Assembly (NCBI GenBank): GCA_020284085.1
Contig: JACEVL010006447.1
Coordinates: 1,928,245 to 1,992,244 of the forward strand
Origin: Aporrectodea caliginosa
Taxonomy: Eukaryota > Annelida > Clitellata > Crassiclitellata > Lumbricidae
Length of the DNA: 64,000 nucleotides
Direction of reading: 5' to 3'
In this document: one piece after another, positions 24,901 through 38,000 of the stretch
How the letters are laid out: the number at the start of each line of letters is the position of its first letter
Numbering within the stretch: the first letter of the stretch is position 1
Made by a program: the position numbers and the translations under genes
Notes under the pieces: generated by a model
The model's database searches: none
What the model saw: the letters and a program-made list of their open reading frames with translations, nothing else
Told to the model about the DNA's origin: nothing

Positions 24901-27574
24901 AACGGGCTATAAGAGCATGCTCACATGCATTGAAGCAATGTTAGCTATAGTAATTGCTGACATACAGAGACGATATAGAAGGAGCCCTATCGGTAGACGC
25001 AAGTCCCTTCCTGGTGATGCCAAACGGTTCTTCATACATTTTATTTGGCTGGTCCTATTTGTACTTTTAGTTGTAAGTTCTTATTTATATAGCGCATGTT
25101 GAAGAAAACTCGAGACAAGACACATGACACAAGACCCGACTATACAAGACCCTGATTCAATCTAATGGTCTTCAACCTGTTGCAAAGTAGAAACAAAGAA
25201 TGTAGAGGAAGCTCAAATTGCAGACCACATCACTCTGTAGAGGAACGAGGAATAAGAAATCTGCGACCAGGTAATGGGGACACTGGGCTACATATCTCTC
25301 TAAGGTAAAGTAGGATGAGTAGGATGGAACACAACCGACTAGAGAGGTATTATACGCATTAGCATAATGATCGTAAACTCAATACGTCTTTGCATGGGCA
25401 ACCAATGCAGTTCGTTCCACATACATGTACATGTATATAGTTAGATACATGACGACATTTCGGAATCCCACCAATACTCTGAGCAGGTTAGAAGCAGCTT
25501 TGACAGACAACGAGTAGCGTACATGTATAAGCTTATTGAGGATCTGGCGCAGATGATAAAAGCACGTTCGACATACGATGTTCCAGCGCGTCGGGTGCTT
25601 CGCTCTGCGACGAGGGGTGAGTTCCTTGTTCCACGGACTCGCTTGGCTATTAGGCAGCGCCGTGCTTTCTCGGTTGTTGGCCCTTCCATTTGGAATGACC
25701 TACCACTTAAGCTCCGTTTTTACTTGTAAGCCATCTGACAGGGTTCTACAAGTCCCTCAAGTCTTTTTTTCTTTAGTCGTGGCTGGGCCGGGAGTGCTCC
25801 TGAGTAGTTTCTTGAGAGGGGCGCTATATAAATGCTCTGAATGAATGAATGAATGAATACTGTCTTCACATGCTCGGAGGTAAATTCCTGGTCCAGTGTT
25901 ATACCCAGGTCACGCACCAAGGTAGAGGAGGCATTTAGAAGAGAAGCTGCAAGTTACGCAAAGTTATCTTTAAGAGCTGTCGGCTATTATCAAGGCAGAT
26001 CAGTTGAATTGGAAGGTATATAATTATTTCATATGGAACCATGACAAAGACTGACTGACCTTATCCAGAGCCTCTGTGCACATTATTTTAAAATGCATAC
26101 GGAAATCTCATCTAAGCTAATAACTTCTATAGCGCCGTTGTTATAGTGCACAAGGCAGCAATCGACGGTTGCTTTAAGTGCAATGGCAGTCGAGAGATTG
26201 CTCAACCAAGGGAGTTGCTCAGTCAATCAGAAGCCATCATTATTAGATTTAATGTATTATGAATAGTTAGGCACCATTATAAATGCCGTTGCCTTGATGG
26301 CGCTGCGAAGGGTCATGTGACAGAGGTCACTCTCAAAGTTCTCTAGCAATTCTACAGCATCAGAGTTTCCACTTTGAATGCCCACAGACTCAGCACTATT
26401 GGGACATAATTGGACTAAAATGCCATTCTTATGGTTGATAGCCTATATATTTCTTAAACACTGAAAATATGGTCATCGATTTCTAAACTATTAATTATGC
26501 GGATTTAAGGAAAATATGTTCAAAACATTAAATGATTATTTGTATATTTGTAAGTTTGCACGCTGTCTCTTAAAAATTCAGCACCGACTATGTGAGCTGA
26601 ACATTCATACTGTTATTGTCAATTGGAATTTGAAAAAAACCTGAACTCTGTGCCTTTAGAGATTACTGAGAAAGTCCTTAAGTGAACTCCAGCATGATCC
26701 AGCATCTGCTACGTGACTTTCGTGACGACGTCTCAGTTTGGGAGCAGAGCACATGAATATTTATAACGCCAACTGATAGTTCTCATCTGATTGGTTGAGA
26801 GTTTCTGGTGAGCAACTCCCATGTGCACTTTCTAATACGTTTCACGTGCCTGCATATACATCTTGTGACGCAGTAGAATAAGTAGGCCTATGGAATCGCC
26901 TTAAAATCAGAGCACATGAAAAACCAAAACTGTGGTCTTGTTTTGCTAGTAGATCTAAAAGCACATGATTCTACCGATGCTTACTCTGGTTGAGTAGGTC
27001 TCGCCTTGCATTCACTTCAGCATAGCCAGGGTCGATTATGGCTCCGCTGACATTCAACTGCTTCAGACGATCGATGACAACGCGATCAATGAACTCCTTA
27101 ATCTTGTTCGTCTCTAGAACGGCTTCCTTGGCTCGGAAGACGACCATGTAGTTAAGGATAAGGTCTTGTCTCACTTCTGAACCACTGCTTCTCAGACGTC
27201 TCTGCAATCTGAAGCGCCTAAAAGCAAGAACATAACCATATCAACAACTGATTGCTATTTAGCGCAACTATTTGCTAACGATTATCATTTAGAATCAGTT
27301 TAGTTGGCACTGACTTCTGATTCAGAGAAAAGAATAGATGTTTTTTCGAACTACAACTATAGAAATCTATAATGGGCCTATTATATTAGAATTCAGCCTA
27401 ATTAAATGCAAATCATTGTAATTTGCATATAATAATCACATCTACAATTAGCCAAATGTAGGCTAGCAATATTGTAGTATTTTATCAGTATATCATATTT
27501 AGTTGGCTACCCCACCATAGTTTATTTTATGAGTAGGCCTATATATATATTATATATATATACGCCACCATGTG

Positions 27575-27617
<43 letters not shown>

Positions 27618-28429
27618 TGGTAAGCAATTAAAATTTTATTCGATTAAATTATTTCTGCAGGTCTTCAAACGCCTTAGCTTCCATCAAGTTTTGCATAACC
27701 TACTTTTTGCAACATTCTTATACCCGCTGAGGAAGATATTCGACCAAAGTGCCATTTATAACCAACGATTCTTTCTTGAATAATTGGATTAATGCAGCGG
27801 CGCCGCCAGGATTTAAATTCTGTACGCACAATAAGGAGACCACGCGTAGGCCGGGGCGAAGGTATGTGGGAGTACGAAGAACGAGCGTCTGAAAACATTT
27901 TTGAATTTCCACAATGTAATGGTAGTATTTTAAGCAGTCACCTGAACAAAACTGCTCTATTATTTCAGTGCCGGTATAAACCAGCTGTCGCTATTATAGC
28001 TAAGATGTAGTTTGAGCCGTGTTTGAGTGTGACTGCAGACTATACTAGCAAACCAAACATTTATTGAAATTAATATATAAACTAGAAAAATATGTTCAAT
28101 TTAAAAACCTCAAGGTAAACATATTTCCAACCAGACACAATTAGCAGAAATAGTCTACAAATGGTACACAAATCAAGCCAGAAGGATTCAACTAGGCTAC
28201 CGAATCGTGAAGCCATGTGGTAATTATGTAGTTTTACCAAATGTTCAGGGAACAAAACATTTTGAAATATGATATTTTAAAATTTGAAAGATAACACTCG
28301 AGAGAAGTCATTTAAGTGTACATGTATAATGTTTGTACAAATATCATATTAACCCTAGATCATACTCATTATAATTTGATAGTATTATATATTATAATAG
28401 TAAATTATTTCATTATACCATATAATATC

Positions 28430-28503
<74 letters not shown>

Positions 28504-31500
28504 CAATATTATAATGTCAGCAACAACTCGAAACTATTATTATTTTTTCTTATTTCTGGGGAAATAGGCCTACATCATGGGGGAACATTACACCAGAGGT
28601 GCCTTCATTACTCATTACTGAACAAACACACTTTCATCACTACACTTTTCAAGTTATCGCTGCACATTTTGCGTATCAATACCCGTTAAAACAAGCCGTG
28701 ACATCATCATGAGGTAATATCATCTGATGCACCGTAAAACTGGAAGCTTTCTCTAATAATTGTACACGACTACGAGCAACATCATTTGGAAAATTTAGTA
28801 GGATCTGTCGAAATCGTTTTGGGGTGTCCGCTGCTTGAAATTACTTTCTTATATAATATAGATTTCTAACCAACAAGATCGAACAATATCGATCATAGGT
28901 CTACTTGAAAAATTGTTCGAAACGAACTGTTGTAAATAATAACTTCACTAACATGCTTGCAGTTGCACTTTATGCTTAGTAAGTTAGTAGGTTCCTTAGT
29001 CTACTACTAGTAATTCACTAAACGTAAATCTTCAAAAATTTCTCAGGGCCCACAAAAGCCACAACAAGGAGGCAGCTTATCACCGGCGCTATATCAAATC
29101 AAGTCCACAATAGCCAAACTTCTCTGTTCGTTCCGGTGCCAGGTCAAAAACCGGAAAGGTCAAGCCGAGCAGACAGCATGCATGGTGCTACGGACCTACG
29201 GTGGTAATCGTTGATGATGGTGGTCGTGTGGTAACGCAGGAGTAGAATCAGGGTAGGTTAGCTTGAAGAGTTCGGTTTTCAGTCGTGAGTGGAAAGAGGG
29301 TGCAAGCGGAGGGGAGGTAAAATTAAGAGGTGAGGTAGGAGGATGAGCAAACTGACGGAGGTCTTTTGGGAGTCCGTTCCAAAGACCAGGAGCAGCATGG
29401 ACTAAGGAGCGGTTACAGAATTTCATAGAGGATTAGACTGGAGGCCGAGTTGTGAAATATATGATGATGATCGAGTAGACACGGGCCAATCGAATAGCTA
29501 GCGAATGTAAGAGGGTTTAGAGGCTTGAAAGGCGTTGTAGGTAATGAATGAGCTGAGGGACTTGAAGCCAATTAAGTGATTTGAGAACAGGGGTTATGTG
29601 GTGGTGTTTGGGAGTTTTGGTGACTGCGTTTGCGAGAGCGTTCTGGACTGTTTGCAGGCGTTTCATTTGAGAAGAGTGGATGTTGTAAAAAAAAGGGAGC
29701 TACAGGGAGTCTCGTTTGGAATGAACAATTTAAGTGTTTATTGTGCACGCGGTCTTGTAGTCAAGTATTTGGCGCAATCGACAAAGGTCACGGATGTACA
29801 TGCAGCAGGTGCGAGATACCTGGGTGATGTGATCGGAAAAGGTAAGGTTCTTGTCGAAGATGATTCCAAGATTGCAAACAGGAGAAGAGCAAGGTACGGG
29901 AGAAGTGAGATCTGTTGGACAAAGATCGGGAGGATAGGCTAGTTTGTTTAATTGTTCGCGGAGGCCAATAATGAGGAATTCTGTTTGTGAAGGGTTAAGA
30001 CATAGCAGGTTAGCGGTCACCCAGGCTGAAATCTGGTGATGGTGTTGCGTAAGTGATTTAGTGCATCTGGACGGAAGTGAGGGGAGAAAGATATGAAGTG
30101 TTGTGTGTGTCGTCAGCACAGAGGTGATGATCAAGAGAGGATGAAGAAATGAGTTTGATGAGTGGCGAGTTGTAAAGAATGAACAGCAAAGGGCCGAGAA
30201 CAGAACCTTGAGGACCAGCGCAGGTGAGGGTGTGCGGCTCAGATGAGAGACCAGAGGCATTGACAGTGAAAGAGCATGAGGAAAGGTGTGAGCTATAGGT
30301 CTAAACCACTGGATCGTGTTAAACTGTTAGTTTATCTAGTACCCAAAAAATTATAATTTTGTAACTTAATAATATTTCACTATTTTCATTTGCAATTGTT
30401 CATTTCTTAGCCTTTCACTGCTGTACGCACTAGCGTAAGTGCGTACGCCTAGCGGCGCCACTGGATTAATGGCAAGATTGAACCTACCGAATTTCTGTAA
30501 CGTTCGCTTTGATAAATCCAGGACAACCGGAAAATGCATCATTCAACTGAAAGTATGAAATATGGATTTGAGAAATACTCATTTTCCGTTGTTAATAAAA
30601 GTGTAGTCGTTCTCTAGTTAGGCCCTATAGAGTCACTTGATGTTCAGGCTTTGGCATAATGTCGATACAATAACAGGCAGTTAAGTTTCTTCCTTAGTAT
30701 TAAACAACTTAAATAGGTCTACTGCTGTCAGTTCGACTAAAATTAATTTCGGATAACAGGTACTGTATACATGGAACTTCACTTGTACGAATCGTTACAC
30801 CACAGACTATATCCTATCCTGTATTATCTTCGAGTGACTATTGTGTATTTTACCAGATAAACATGCACTGAGAACTGCGTTACGATTTCTACACAGTGAG
30901 CAGTAAGCTGATAATTAATTACTTTAATGATATAGGCTCTATGCCGTATATATGCCACGATATATATATGGCTTTGGTCCAATATTATGCACAAATTTCT
31001 GATAAGACAAACTCACCGCGTTCGTTGTGTTTTCTTGCAGTTCTAAGTAGCTATCAGATTCTGGATCCAAGTAATCGACAAACCTTGCACTTTGTACTTT
31101 CAACGAGGATGACATATTCAGAAACTTATTTTCTAAAATCGCAGAGATGGCTGCACAGTCACAATTTGCAGGCTTTCAAAAATAAACTCATCTGAACTGA
31201 TTTCCTCAAACGTCTGCACCAATTTAGTTTGTTTGATCCCAGAAACATTACAGAAACAAAAAAATGGTCTTAAAGAGCTGCAAAAGGCAGTTTATGAAAT
31301 CTTGAAATCATAGTAGGCCTAATGGCGTTATTTGTGAAAATTAATTTTACTAGATTTTAAATAGAATATCTTTGCTAAAATCCATGCCTCTAAATTTTAG
31401 CCTAGGCTTACTTTATTTTCGACAAAGCAGAACAAAAAAACTAAACGAAGACTAAAACAAAAACGTCTAGAACAAAAAGGTACAAAAATTTAAAACTGAT

Positions 31501-31958
31501 TCAGAAAGAGACCGGATGAAAACTCAAACTTATGCTCCCCTGGAAGCGTAAACGTTATGTGATGTCTGCTGGGATAGGCCTATGTTGTCGACTCAGCGCC
31601 AATAATTTTCATGTTTCTGTATTTTGAAGATAGAACTATATATTACGAAATGATCAACAGGAGAAACAAAGAATGAAAGAAAAGCATTTTTATCAAAAAT
31701 GATGCTTATCATAATTATAGTCTAGTGTAATTAGCATAATTAGTATAATGAGCACCCTAACGTCCAATGTGGACGTTAGGGTACTCAGAAATATAAACGC
31801 ATTAATGCATAATACAGAAGATTCACAAAATTTTATATATTTCATTACCTTATTAGATATGTACTAACCAAAATTTGGTGGCATCAGAGTTGTGATGAAG
31901 AGACCCTTTGCCTGCGTAGTTGCTGGCCAACGGAAAAAAGAACAGGTGATTAAACAAT

Positions 31959-32000
<42 letters not shown>

Positions 32001-35000
32001 TCCTTTATTGAGAAGCACTAGCAAACGCACAGCACTGTATATGGCAAGATTAATACATTTAAACAATTAAACAAAAATTTATATATGCAACCAATGAATT
32101 GAATAAGAAGCTTAATTGTACATCAGGGGAACATATAGGAAGAAGAGCTAGGGCTAGTCATAGGGAAAAATGAAGGGTTTAAATAGCCAGATCTAGGGAA
32201 AACATACTTTATTTGCATAGCATCCGGGCAAGGAAGCATTTCTGAGACAGGTTGTCAAACATGGGAAGCTCACGGTTATTGGACCGTGGCCGCAGGGAGT
32301 AGAGCGATTGTTTGATCGGCGGTAACAATTTATGCAATACATAGCAAGGATTGTGCAGCATACAGGATCATGATATCTGTGTTAACGTGGCAATATCACA
32401 GAATTATACGGCGTATGCAATTGATTGCGCAAAAGAACTGAAGCCACCTTGCGTGAAGGACGTCTTACAGGTTCTTGCATACAAAGCTAAATCAATCACT
32501 GCGTCATGAAAATTTTATAAAACCAAGTAATAACTTACATAATTATGTACGGGCGCAATATAAATGCTCCGAATGAATTACTAAACGAATGAAGGAATAA
32601 CACATAAATATTTCTTGAGAGATCACAGGTACGAACCGTTATAAACTCACAGACAGACGAACCAAAACAGCTTTGCTCCGAAAATGAAACTGGAAACTTT
32701 ATGCATCATTTGAACTAATTGTAATATGTAACAGTCAAAGTCGACATAAAAAAGTAAATTATCAGGTTTACAGATGCAGCACAAAACATTTTGTGGCAGG
32801 CGCTTACTTTGATGAGAAATAAATTCTGTTGTAAAATTGCTTCTTGAATCCCAGGTCGATGACGTTGTAGCTAAAATCGTCGTTGAAAGAGATTGAAAGG
32901 TGCTACCAATGACATATTTTGATGGCGTTTCAGTTGAAATCCTGGTTGAATAAGATTGGAAGGTGCTACCATACGTCTCCCTTGATGATGTTACAGTTGA
33001 AATCGTGGTTGAATCAGATTGGAAGGTGCTGCCAATAGCTTCCGTTGGCAGCGTTTCAGTTGAATTTGTGATTGAATCATATTGCTCGGTTGTAAAAATA
33101 GCTTCCGTTGACAGTGTTTCAGTTGAAGTCGTGATTGAATCAGATTGGAAAGTGGTACCAAGAGCTTCCGTTGATGGTGTTTCAGTGGAAGCCGTGATTG
33201 AATCAGAATGAAAACTGGTACCAAGAGCTTCCGCTGATGATGTTTCAGTTGAAGTCGTGGTTGATTCAGATTGCACGATTGTACCAATAGCTTCCGTTGA
33301 TAGTGCCTCAATTGAAGTCAGAATTGAATCAGATTGGAAGGTTGTACCAGTAGCTTCCGTTGATAGTGTTTCAGTGGAGGTCGAGATTGAATCAGACTGG
33401 AAGGGGGTACCAGTAGCTTCCGTTGAGAGTGTTTCAGTTGAAGTCGTGATTGAATCAGATTGGAAAGTGATACCAATAGCTTCCGTTGACAGTGTTTCAG
33501 TTGAAGTTGGGATTGAATCATACTGGAAGGTTCTACCAATAGCTTTCGTTGATAGTGTTTCAGTTGAAGTCGTGATTGAATCAGATTGGAATCTGGTACC
33601 AATAGGTTCCGTTGATAGTGTTTCAGTTGAAGTCGTGATTGAATCAGATTGGAAGGTGGTACCAATAGAATGGAATCTGGTACCAAGAGCTTCCGCTGAT
33701 GATGTTTCAGTTGAAGTCGTGGTTGATTCAGAATGGAATCTGGTACCAATAGGTTCCGTTGATAGTGTTTCAGTTGAAGTCGTGATTGTATCAGATTGGA
33801 AGGTGGTACCAATAGGTTCCGTTGATAGTGTTTCAGTTGAAGTCGTGATTGAATCAGAATGGAATCTGGTACCAAGAGCTTCCGCTGATGATGTTTCAGT
33901 TGAAAGTCAATGCTTCCGTTGATAGTGTTTCAGTTGAAGTCGTGATTGGATCAGATTGGTTGTACCAATAGCTTCCGTTGACCAAGTGTTTCAGTTGAAG
34001 TCGTGGTTGAATCAGATTGGAAGGTTGTACCAATAGCTTCCGTTGATAGTGTTTCAGTTGAAGTCGTGATTGAATCAGATTGGATGGTGATACCAATAGC
34101 TTGCGTTGATAGTGTTTCAGTTGAAGTCGTGATTGGATCAGATTGGATGGTGATACCAATAGCTTCCGTTGATAGTGTTTCAGTTGAAGTCGTGATTGAA
34201 TCAGATTGGAAGGTTCTACCAATAGCTTCCGTTGATAGTGTTTCAGTTGAAGTCGTGAAGTCGTGGTTGAATCAGATTGGAAGGTGATACCAATAGCTTC
34301 CGTTGATAGTGTTTCAGTTGAAGTCGTGATTGAATCAGATTGGAAGGTGATACCAATAGCTTCCGTTGATAGTGTTTCAGTTGAAGAATCAGATTGATTG
34401 ATACCAATAGCTTCGTTGAGTGTTTCAGTTGAAGTCGTGATTGAATCAGATTGGAGGTGATACCAATAGCTTGCGTTGATAGTGTTTCAGTTGAAGTCGT
34501 GATTGGATCAGATTGGATGGTGATACCAATAGCTTGCGTTGATAGTGTTTCAGTTGAAGTCGTGATTGAATCAGATTGGAAGGTTCTACCAATAGCTACC
34601 AATAGCTTGAATCGTAGCTTGATGAGTGTTTCAGTTGAAGTCGTGATTGAATCAGATTGGATGGTGATACCAATAGCTTCCGTTGATAGTGTTTCAGTTG
34701 AAGTCGTGATTGAATCAGATTGGAAGGTTGTACCAATAGCTTCCGTTGATAGTGTTTCAGTTGAAGTCGTGATTGGATCAGATTGGATGGTGATACCAAT
34801 AGCTTCCGTTGATAGTGTTTCAGTTGAAGTCGTGATTGAATCAGATTGGAAGGTGCTACCAATAGCTTCCGTTGATAGTGTTTCAGTTGAAGTCGTGATT
34901 GAATCAGATTGGAAGGTGATACCAATAGCTTCCGTTGATAGTGTTTCAGTTGAAGTCGTGATTGAATCAGATTGGAAGGTCCTACCAATAGCTTCCGTTG

Positions 35001-38000
35001 ATAGTGTTTCAGTTGAAGTCGTGATTGAATCAGATTGAATCAGATTGTGTTTCAGTTGAAGTCGTGATTGAATCAGTGGTACCAATAGAAGTGGAATCAG
35101 ATTGGGAGGTGTACCAATAGCTTCCGTTGATAGTGTTTCAGTTGAAGTCGTGATTGAATCAGATTGGAAGGTCCTACCAATAGCTTCCGTTGATAGTGTT
35201 TCAGTTGAAGTCGTGATTGAATCAGATTGGAAGGTGATACCAATAGCTTGCGTTGATAGTGTTTCAGTTGAAGTCGTGATTGGATCAGATTGGATGGTGA
35301 TACCAATAGCTTGCGTTGATAGTGTTTCAGTTGAAGTCGTGATTGAATCAGATTGGAAGGTCCTACCAATAGCTTCCGTTGATGAGTGTTTCAGTTGAAG
35401 TCGTGATTGAATCAGATTGGAAGGTGCTACCAATAGCTTCCGTTGATAGTGTTTCAGTTGAAGTCGTGGATTGAATCAGATTGGAAGGTTCTACCAATAG
35501 CTTCCGTTGATAGTGTTTCAGTTGAAGTCGTGATTGAATCAGATTGGATGGTGATACCAATAGCTTGCGTTGATAGTGTTTCAGTTGAAGTCGTGATTGA
35601 ATCAGATTGGAAGGTGCTACCAATAGCTTCCGTTGATAGTGTTTCAGTTGAAGTCGTGATTGAATCAGATTGGAAGGTGATACCAATAGCTTCCGTTGAT
35701 AGTGTTTCAGTTGAAGTCGTGATTGAATCAGATTGGAAGGTGCTACCAATAGCTTCCGTTGATAGTGTTTCAGTTGAAGTCGTGATTGAATCAGATTGGA
35801 AGGTGTTTCAGTTGAAATCGTGATTGAATCAGATTACCAATAGCTTCCGTTGATAGTGTTTCAGTTGAAGTCGTGATTGAATCAGATTGGAAGGTGCTAC
35901 CAATAGCTTGTTTCAGTTGAAGTCGTGATTGATGTTGTTTCAGTTGAAGTGTCAGTTGAATTGAATCAGATTGGAAGGTGCTACCAATAGCTTCCGTTGA
36001 TAGTGTTTCAGTTGAAGTCGTGATTGAATCAGATTGGAAGGTGCTACAATAGCTTCCGTTGATAGTGTTTCAGTTGAAGTCGTGATTGGATCAGATTGGA
36101 ATACCAATAGCTTCCGTTGAAGTGTTTCAGTTGAAGTTGGGATTGAATGCTATACCAATAGCTTCCGTTGATGTTGTTTCAGTTGAAATCGTGGTTGAAT
36201 CAGATTGGGAGGTCCTATCAATAGCTTCCGTTGATGTTGTTTCAGTTGAAATCATGGTTGAATCAGATTGGGAGGTGCTATCAATAGCTTCCGTTGATGT
36301 TGTTTCAGTTGAAATCATGGTTGAATCAGATTGGGAGGTCCTATCAATAGCTTCCGTTGATGTTGTTTCAGTTGAAATCGTGGATTGAATCAGATTGGGA
36401 GGTCCTATCAATAGCTTCCATTGATGTTGTTTCAGTTGAAATCGTGGTTGAATCAGATTGGAAGGTGCTACCAATAGCTTCCGTTGATGTTGTTTCAGTT
36501 GAAATCATGGTTGAATCAGATTGGGAGGTCCTATCAATAGCTTCCGTTGATGTTGTTTCAGTTGAAATCATGGTTGAATCAGATTGGGAGGTCCTATCAA
36601 TAGCTTCGGTTGATGTTGTTTCAGTTGAAATCATGATTGAATCAGATTGGAGGTGCTATCAATAGCTTCCATTGATGTTGTTTCAGTTGAAATCATATTT
36701 GAATCAGATTGGGAGGTGCTATCAATAGCTTCGGATGATGTTGTTTCAGTTGAAATCATGGTTGAATCAGATTGGGAGGTGCTATCAATAGCTACCATTG
36801 ATGTTGTTTCAGTTGAAATCGCGGTGGTTGAATCAGATTGGGAGGTGCTATCAATAGCTTCCATTGATGTTGTTTCAGTTGAAATCATGGTTGAATCAGA
36901 TTGGGAGGTGCTATCAATAGCTTCCATTGATGTTGTTTCAGTTGAAATCATGGTTGAATCAGATTGGGAGGTCCTATCAATAGCTTCCATTGATGTTGTT
37001 TCAGTTGAAATCATGGTTGAATCAGATTGGGAGGTCCTATCAATAGCTTCCATTGATGTTGTTTCAGTTGAAATCGTGGTTGAATCAGATTGGGAGGTGC
37101 TATCAATAGCTTCCATTGATGTTGTTTCAGTTGAAATCAGATTGGAAGGTTGAATCAGATTGGGAGGTGAATCTATCAATAGCTTCCGTTGATGTTGTTT
37201 CAGTTGAAATCATGGTTGAATCAGATTGGGAGGTGCTATCAATAGCTTCGGTTGATGTTGTTTCAGTTGAAATCATGGTTGAATCAGATTGGGAGGTGCT
37301 ATCAATAGCTTCCATTGATGTTGTTTCAGTTGAAATCATGTCGTTGAATCAGATTGGGAGGTGCTATCAATAGCTTCCATTGATGTTGTTTCAGTTGAAA
37401 TCATGGTTGAATCAGATTGGGAGGTCCTATCAATAGCTTCCATTGATGTTGTTTCAGTTGAAATCATGGTTGAATCAGATTGGGAGGTGCTATCAATAGC
37501 TTCGGTTGATGTTGTTTCAGTTGAAATCGTGGTTGAATCAGATTGAGAGGTGCTATTAATAGCTTTCATTGATATTGTTTCAGTTGAAATCGGTCGTTGA
37601 ATCAGATTGGGAGGTGCTATCAATAGCTTCCATTGATGTTGTTTCAGTTGAAATCATGGTTGAATCAGATTGGGAGGTCCTATCAATAGCTTCGGTTGAT
37701 GTTGTTTCAGTTGAAATCATGGTTGAATCAGATTGGGAGGTGCTATCAATAGCTTCCGTTGATGTTGTTTCAGTTGAAATCGTGGTTGAATCAGATTGGG
37801 AGGTCCTATCAATAGCTTCGGATGATGTTGTTTCAGTTGAAATCATGGTTGAATCAGATTGGGAGGTGCTATCAATAGCTTGATTGATGTTGTTTCAGTT
37901 GAAATCATGGTTGAATCAGATTGGGAGGTGCTATCAATAGCTTCCGTTGATGTTGTTTCAGTTGAAATCGTGGTTGAATCAGATTGGGAGGTCGTATCAA

